Assembly (NCBI GenBank): GCA_021846795.1
Contig: JAJZWG010000001.1
Span: 1-45,371 of the forward strand
Length of the DNA stretch: 45,371 nt
Reading direction: 5' to 3'
From: a bacterium
GTDB lineage: Bacteria; Patescibacteriota; Saccharimonadia; Saccharimonadales; UBA4665
The translations under genes and the position numbers were made by a program. The notes under the pieces were generated by a model that searched no databases, was not told the origin of the DNA, and saw only the letters and a program-made list of their open reading frames with translations. Below, piece by piece: positions 41,251 through 45,371 of the stretch. The number at the start of each line of letters is the position of its first letter. The first letter of the stretch is position 1.

Positions 41251-41274
41251 GTTAATATTTTAACAAAAATAAAA

Positions 41275-41943
41275 CTAGTTTAATCTGAACGAATTAATAA
41301 CTTGATATAAAACACTAAAATTGGGTTGAAGGCTATAAGTAGTAAAGGTGAAAAAAAATCGTTGGGGACCTAGAGTTGGCGATTGTAAAACTATAGTATT
41401 TATTCCAACCGAAGAACCAGTTCCAACCACATCTCTTTCGTAATTACCGCTGTCACATAAAAAATTAACACCCTGCCATCTGGCTGGAATAATCACCGAG
41501 CTAGAATTAGAGTTTGTTTTGGTAAAATTAAGGCAGTTCGAAGACACATTGCCGTTGGCTACCATAGTAGAACCATCAGCTTGAATTGATAATTCTCGAT
41601 TTACCGCCATATTAATCGGTATAATATTCTGATAAATATCCAATACTTCAGCATTAGAAGTGTTAGACTTAAATTGAAATATTTTATAAAGACTAGATTG
41701 AATATTAACCGCCTGCCAAGTTTTTGGTAAAGAAAAACTAAAATTAGGTTCAGTGATTGTTTGACTACTTGAAATAGGCGCTGAATAATATTTAACCACC
41801 GCCTGACTTTGATGAATTATCGTCTTTGAATGAGATAATAATATAACAAAATAAATAATTAAACCGCTAATCACTAAAAATATAACTAATAAAAATATAT
41901 ACCTAGTTTTAGATTTATAAATACGTTTATTGAAACGATACAT
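41275..41943 (-). CDS. Membrane-anchored PsbP-like surface protein
   Basis: 222 residues. A short basic N-terminus (MYRFNKRIYKSKTRY) precedes one helix (about 16-34). The outer domain begins NFSFSLPKTWQAVNIQ, the same F-S-x-P-x-x-W pattern as the product of 37390-38178, and has two cysteines (SSNCLNF, FLCDSGN) that may form a disulfide. Strand-like segments alternate to the C-terminus. No function is known; the shared outer-domain start suggests a small paralogous set of surface proteins. Confidence 0.65.
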   Translation of the reverse strand: MYRFNKRIYKSKTRYIFLLVIFLVISGLIIYFVILLSHSKTIIHQSQAVVKYYSAPISSSQTITEPNFSFSLPKTWQAVNIQSSLYKIFQFKSNTSNAEVLDIYQNIIPINMAVNRELSIQADGSTMVANGNVSSNCLNFTKTNSNSSSVIIPARWQGVNFLCDSGNYERDVVGTGSSVGINTIVLQSPTLGPQRFFFTFTTYSLQPNFSVLYQVINSFRLN

Positions 41944-41964
41944 AAGCTTAATGAGTATTATAAG

Positions 41965-42441
41965 CTAATTACTTAATTCTTTAGCAATATTATGATATCG
42001 ACTAATAAAATTAACGACTGGTTGATCAAGTTTTAATAACCTTAAAAAATCTATGGCTACTTTCATATCGTTTAAATCATGGCTATCAATTGTTCTTTTT
42101 TCCTCTATTTGTGAAAAAATATCATTGATTTTTTCAATTAACCATTTTTCATCTCTAATATTTAATTGATTAGATTTGATGCGAAATTCTGCAACCGAAC
42201 TTGTAACTTCTAATGATCGAGCTGTTTTAAATCTTTTAATTAGCTGGCCTTTTTGAACCAAAATATTAACGTGTTTAGCTACAATCGATACAGAAGAATA
42301 ATTTAAAGCTGTTTTAATTTCACGATAAGTTGGACTATAACCATTTTGTTCAATAAAATCTCTAATAAATACTAATATTTTATTCTGTTGTTTAGTTGGC
42401 AAACTTTTAATTACTCCTTCGGGGCTAATTTGCTCATTCAT
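41965..42441 (-). CDS. LexA-type DNA-binding protein lacking the peptidase domain
   Basis: 158 residues. Residues 14-80 match the LexA winged helix: TKQQNKILVFIRDFIEQNGY, SPTYREIKTALNYSSVSIVAKHVNIL and the RSLEV end. In LexA, an S24 autoprotease with a Ser-Lys pair follows; here the remaining 78 residues are helical and charged (DEKWLIEKINDIFSQIEEKR) with no such domain. It therefore cannot be inactivated by RecA-driven self-cleavage. It is divergent from 42466-43059, with only 24 bases between, so it may regulate that gene. Confidence 0.8.
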   Translation of the reverse strand: MNEQISPEGVIKSLPTKQQNKILVFIRDFIEQNGYSPTYREIKTALNYSSVSIVAKHVNILVQKGQLIKRFKTARSLEVTSSVAEFRIKSNQLNIRDEKWLIEKINDIFSQIEEKRTIDSHDLNDMKVAIDFLRLLKLDQPVVNFISRYHNIAKELSN

Positions 42442-42457
42442 AAAATAATTATATAAT
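42430..42457 (+). promoter_or_regulatory. Promoter of the 42466 gene, near-leaderless
   Basis: TTGCTC (42430-42435), 16 bases, TATAAT (42452-42457). The -10 ends eight bases before the ATG at 42466. Confidence 0.55.
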
Positions 42458-42465
42458 ATCTAGTG

Positions 42466-43059
42466 ATGGCTGAACAGGTCGATAGTTTTTATGGTTTACC
42501 GATTTTAAACGATTTAGAAATATCTTATCTTGTTTTTAACGATATAGCTAAGTTGAAAAATAAAATTGAAAGCTACTCGGTTAAACCAAATTTAAGTTTA
42601 TTAATTGACATCATAGTAGATAACTCGATTGATTGTGATTTAGACGAGTTCGATTCTAAAACCAAATTATTTACAAAAGAAACAGCTATTGTTTTTGGTG
42701 TTAAAACTGTTCATTATTTAATGACAGATATCAATAACTCTAGACAAAAAAATTTGAAAGAAAATTTAAATCCTGTGCTTGATTTTTTAAATAATGATCA
42801 GGGTCAAGAATTATTATTCTCAATCGTTAATTACCCTAAGATTCAGGAAGAAAACCAACAAAAACTAATTGATTTTAAAAAATATTACCTAGATTATAAT
42901 CAAAAATTAATTGAAAAAATTGAAAAAATTGGTTATTCAAAATATCATCAAAAAGATTTACAAGATGCCTTTTATGTAGGTGTATTAAATTATCTATCAA
43001 TGTTAATCGATTTATACGTTGATTATAATTTTTATCAAATTATTAATGAAGCTAATTGA
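42466..43059 (+). CDS. Helical protein of unknown function
   Basis: 197 residues from the ATG at 42466 (a GTG directly before it is the alternative start). It is soluble and mostly helical, with an acidic first half (DNSIDCDLDEFDSKTK), a Lys/Gln-rich middle (EENQQKLIDFKKYYLDYNQK) and a C-terminal helix (DAFYVGVLNYLSMLIDLYVDY). No family was recognised. It is divergent from the LexA-like gene and convergent with the O-antigen-ligase-like gene (eight-base overlap), so it is a single-gene unit, possibly under the control of the LexA-like protein. Confidence 0.65.
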   Translation: MAEQVDSFYGLPILNDLEISYLVFNDIAKLKNKIESYSVKPNLSLLIDIIVDNSIDCDLDEFDSKTKLFTKETAIVFGVKTVHYLMTDINNSRQKNLKENLNPVLDFLNNDQGQELLFSIVNYPKIQEENQQKLIDFKKYYLDYNQKLIEKIEKIGYSKYHQKDLQDAFYVGVLNYLSMLIDLYVDYNFYQIINEAN

Positions 43060-44362
43060 CTTTTGGATTGTTGGTTGGCTTAGCCGCTAATAATAATCCG
43101 ATTGGTATCCATAGAACATAACTAATGGTATCGTCAGCAAATTCTGGTAAAAACAAATTTACTAAACAAATACCCACTAAAGCACAAAATAATATAAAAG
43201 ATAGTTGAGATTGTTTGTTTTGCCATAGACCAATCAAAACATAAATAATAATTAATCCAAACACAAATAAACCTAACCAACCCTGTTCAACCCCAATTTG
43301 TAAATAAAAATTTTCTGAAATTACAGGTGGTTTAAGATTATAAATTGAAGCTGGTCCAGCTGTACCAGTACCGCTACCAAGTGGATTTTGTAAAACATGA
43401 ATTAACCCAGTCTCTAAGGCGTTTAAATGATTACCATCAGAACTTGTAGCTGCAGCTGAATGGCTAGAATAATGAAAAACCAAGTTTTGATAAGTTGTAT
43501 TATTTTTAAAAATTACAAAACTTAAACCAAATAAAACTATTAGACCAAATACCGTCATAATTACTAATTTTCTTAATCGATTACTCGGTAATTTAAAATA
43601 AAAAACCAGAAAGACTGCTAAAGCTGTTCCAAGCCAAGCACTTCTCGAAAAACTAAAGATTAGAGCCATAATTGCCAACATGGCACAAATTACAACCAAT
43701 ATCTTTTTTTTAGAATCATAAAATATAACCGCCAATAATGTAATTGGTAAAATTAAATAAGCCCCAAGTGGATTAGAACCCCTCATAAAAGATATAACTC
43801 GAACAAAGTTACTATTACTATTAATTGTTTGATATGGTTGAATGGTGTGAGAATTATAGCCAAAATAACTTAAAAAATTATGTGGCAAAAAAAAGAACTG
43901 AATAATAGCAAATACCGCTACTACCATAGCTGGCCAGAAAATAAATTTAATTAATTGATTCTCCGATAATTTAATTTTTAAACCAGCTAAATAACTAACC
44001 GAAAAAACTAAGAAAAATCTTAAATCAACAATTAATCCAAATTCTAAAGATTTAGTGGTAACCTGATTAGTGTATTTGGCTATAAAACCGGAAGCAAGTA
44101 CAATAATTGCAAACAAAACAATTAATCTAATAATTGGACTAGCAAAAAATTGTTGTCGAATTCGTTGATCAACTGCTATTAAATAAATTCCGACTATAGT
44201 CAAAAAAAGTAAAATAAATTCTTTATATAATCTGACAAAAGTATAATGACCTACTAAACTGGTCGTAAAAACACTAATAAAGGCATAAAAAGGCATACTA
44301 ACCAATAAAAAAACTAAACCATATTTTAAAATCTTAAAAGATGTGTCTTTTTTTATTATCAT
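43052..44362 (-). CDS. O-antigen ligase / Wzy-like membrane protein
   Basis: 436 residues with about 12 hydrophobic helices and a large outer loop (about 285-355). The FSFSRSAWLGTALAVFLVFYF segment matches the core of the O-antigen ligase/polymerase family (Wzy_C), and GLIHVLQNPLGSGTGTAG is the usual start of the large loop region. Such proteins polymerise or attach surface glycans outside the membrane. With the glycosylphosphotransferase next door (divergent, 67 bases away), it points to surface polysaccharide synthesis. The exact glycan is unknown. Confidence 0.82.
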   Translation of the reverse strand: MIIKKDTSFKILKYGLVFLLVSMPFYAFISVFTTSLVGHYTFVRLYKEFILLFLTIVGIYLIAVDQRIRQQFFASPIIRLIVLFAIIVLASGFIAKYTNQVTTKSLEFGLIVDLRFFLVFSVSYLAGLKIKLSENQLIKFIFWPAMVVAVFAIIQFFFLPHNFLSYFGYNSHTIQPYQTINSNSNFVRVISFMRGSNPLGAYLILPITLLAVIFYDSKKKILVVICAMLAIMALIFSFSRSAWLGTALAVFLVFYFKLPSNRLRKLVIMTVFGLIVLFGLSFVIFKNNTTYQNLVFHYSSHSAAATSSDGNHLNALETGLIHVLQNPLGSGTGTAGPASIYNLKPPVISENFYLQIGVEQGWLGLFVFGLIIIYVLIGLWQNKQSQLSFILFCALVGICLVNLFLPEFADDTISYVLWIPIGLLLAAKPTNNPKVN

Positions 44363-44411
44363 TAATATATTGTAACTAATAATCTGATTCTTTAAAACCT
44401 ACAATAAGGTT

Positions 44412-44417
44412 TATAAT
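44412..44417 (+). promoter_or_regulatory. -10 box of the glycosylphosphotransferase gene
   Basis: TATAAT ends 12 bases before the ATG at 44430, predicting a leader of about six bases. No convincing -35 was found. Confidence 0.5.
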
Positions 44418-44429
44418 AAAGCTTAAATC

Positions 44430-45371
44430 ATGAAAAGTAATAATCAGCTTATCTATAATATGATATTGATATTGGGTGATTTCTTAGCGCTAGTTTTCGC
44501 TTTTTCAATGGCTTATATATTTCGAGTAACTCTTGATCATCAAGCCTTTTCGGTAGCAATTCACGCTAAGACTTATTTAATAATATTTTTATCATTAATG
44601 CCTTTTTGGATTTTAATTTTTGCTTTATTTAATTTATATTCTGAAAGAGTTTTAGAAAAAAGATTTAACGAGATGATGCGGTTAATTTTAGCGTCATTAA
44701 TTGGTATTTTATTTGTAATTTCTTTTTCATATTTATTTAATGTAGCTATTTTTCCAGCTAAAATAGTCGTCTTATATGGACTACTCTTAGCTTTATTTTT
44801 TGTTTTTTTGTTTAGAACATTGGCTCGAATCATTAGACAACAATTATTTAAATATAACATTGGTATTACTAATGTAGTGATTGTTGGGCGAAATCAAGCA
44901 GCCATAGAAATAGCTAATTACCTTAACAACACTTCCAAAACTGGTTATAAAATTATAGCCGTAATTGGTTTAAACAATAAAAAATATTGTCCTTATTTTC
45001 CAAATTTTAACGCTTTCATGAAAGATAATTTAAAAAAAGAAGTTTCAACTATTATTCAAACTGAATTATTTCTTGATAATCAAAAAAATGATGAAATATT
45101 AACTTTTTGCCAAGAAAACCATGTTTCTTATCGATTTATACCAGGAAACAATGAATTATTTATCGGTAATATTACAGTAGATTTATTTCATTCCATGCCA
45201 ATTGTAGCCGTTCACCAAACACCATTAATTGGTTGGGGTCGAATTATTAAAAGATTATTTGATATAGTCGGTTCAATTATTTTAATTATTTTGTCAGCAC
45301 CATTCATGCTAATAGTCTTAATTATTTTAATGTTTGATCATGGTGATCCAATTTTTAGTCAAACAAGATTA
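44430..45371 (+). CDS. Polyprenyl glycosylphosphotransferase (WbaP/WcaJ type), 5' part
   Basis: 314 codons from the ATG at 44430, cut by the right window edge. Four N-terminal helices (about 8-28, 46-70, 85-107 and 110-130) precede a Rossmann-like CoA-binding_3 domain (NVVIVGRNQAA near 152). The start of the bacterial sugar transferase domain is present: KRLFDIVGSIILIILSAPFM, then DHGDPIFSQTRL at the edge, matching the family's D-x-G-x-P-x-x-F-x-Q-x-R. It loads a sugar phosphate onto undecaprenyl phosphate to start glycan synthesis and works with the O-antigen-ligase-like protein. Confidence 0.9.
   Translation, partial: MKSNNQLIYNMILILGDFLALVFAFSMAYIFRVTLDHQAFSVAIHAKTYLIIFLSLMPFWILIFALFNLYSERVLEKRFNEMMRLILASLIGILFVISFSYLFNVAIFPAKIVVLYGLLLALFFVFLFRTLARIIRQQLFKYNIGITNVVIVGRNQAAIEIANYLNNTSKTGYKIIAVIGLNNKKYCPYFPNFNAFMKDNLKKEVSTIIQTELFLDNQKNDEILTFCQENHVSYRFIPGNNELFIGNITVDLFHSMPIVAVHQTPLIGWGRIIKRLFDIVGSIILIILSAPFMLIVLIILMFDHGDPIFSQTRL

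Noticed and set aside
44573..44860. Minus-strand frame of 95 codons at the right end
   Set aside because: It lies antisense to the glycosylphosphotransferase gene, whose plus-strand frame has clear family motifs.
1..45371. Reassignment of TGA to an amino acid, as in some Candidate Phyla Radiation lineages
   Set aside because: TGA ends several intact genes (for example 27149 and 43059), and the conserved genes contain no in-frame TGA.
1..45371. CRISPR arrays, rRNA genes or riboswitches
   Set aside because: No regularly spaced repeats, rRNA signatures or known riboswitch cores were seen on reading either strand; a covariance-model search would settle this.

Overview
The window is AT-rich, gene-dense DNA from a bacterium using the standard stop codons (TGA is a real stop). 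The best fit is a member of the Candidate Phyla Radiation, most likely a Saccharibacteria (TM7)-type organism. This is inferred from the reduced, compact gene set, the many small membrane proteins with no assigned function, a Gram-positive-style HrcA/CIRCE heat-shock system, type IV pilins, and an archaeal-type AspRS. No rRNA or CRISPR array was seen.

Layout. 1-1380: the 3' end of a PIN-type toxin, decayed DNA, and an IS3-family remnant that keeps its programmed -1 frameshift signal. 1381-7705: a DUF6671-like protein, a tandem cupredoxin-fold protein, an NAD(P)H-FAD reductase with a membrane-anchored tail followed directly by an ApbE flavin transferase, a RimK/RimB-like pair, a 41-residue membrane protein and a GGDEF diguanylate cyclase. 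7692-19034 (minus strand): a housekeeping block, in transcription order tilS, ftsH, murJ, lepA, a guanylate-kinase-like gene, hrcA, grpE, dnaK, dnaJ, with CIRCE operators upstream of ftsH, hrcA and dnaK. 19051-21240: a histidine phosphatase, tRNA-Met, an AbrB/MazF-type toxin-antitoxin pair and a decayed second copy of that pair. 21241-25386: an Asn-rich anchored protein and three unusual prepilin-like proteins. 25479-25984: hsp20 with a fourth CIRCE. 25985-27930: decayed DNA, an AbrB/Doc module, initiator tRNA and tRNA-Ile(CAT). 27931-33000: a MarR/efflux pair, a dihydrouridine synthase, an ABC exporter and a small protein. 33217-45371: mostly envelope proteins of unknown function, a MurC-like ligase broken by one stop codon, aspS, a CNNM-like protein, a NadD-like protein without its HxGH motif, a LexA-like DNA-binding protein without a peptidase domain, an O-antigen-ligase-like protein and the start of a polyprenyl glycosylphosphotransferase.

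How the parts work together. HrcA probably controls dnaK-dnaJ, hrcA-grpE, hsp20 and ftsH; at three of the four sites the -35 box lies in the CIRCE spacer with the -10 exactly 17 bases downstream. All three classes of CAT-anticodon tRNA (elongator Met, initiator Met, Ile2) lie within about 8.3 kb, and tilS, whose product acts on the Ile2 tRNA, is next to the first. Several genes at the start of transcription units have a -10 box ending 5-9 bases before the start codon, which implies leaderless mRNAs, while genes inside operons carry Shine-Dalgarno sequences. The most novel candidate is the reductase-ApbE pair, because the reductase's membrane-anchored C-terminal tail ends in a D-x-x-S-x-x-T sequence resembling an ApbE flavinylation site.
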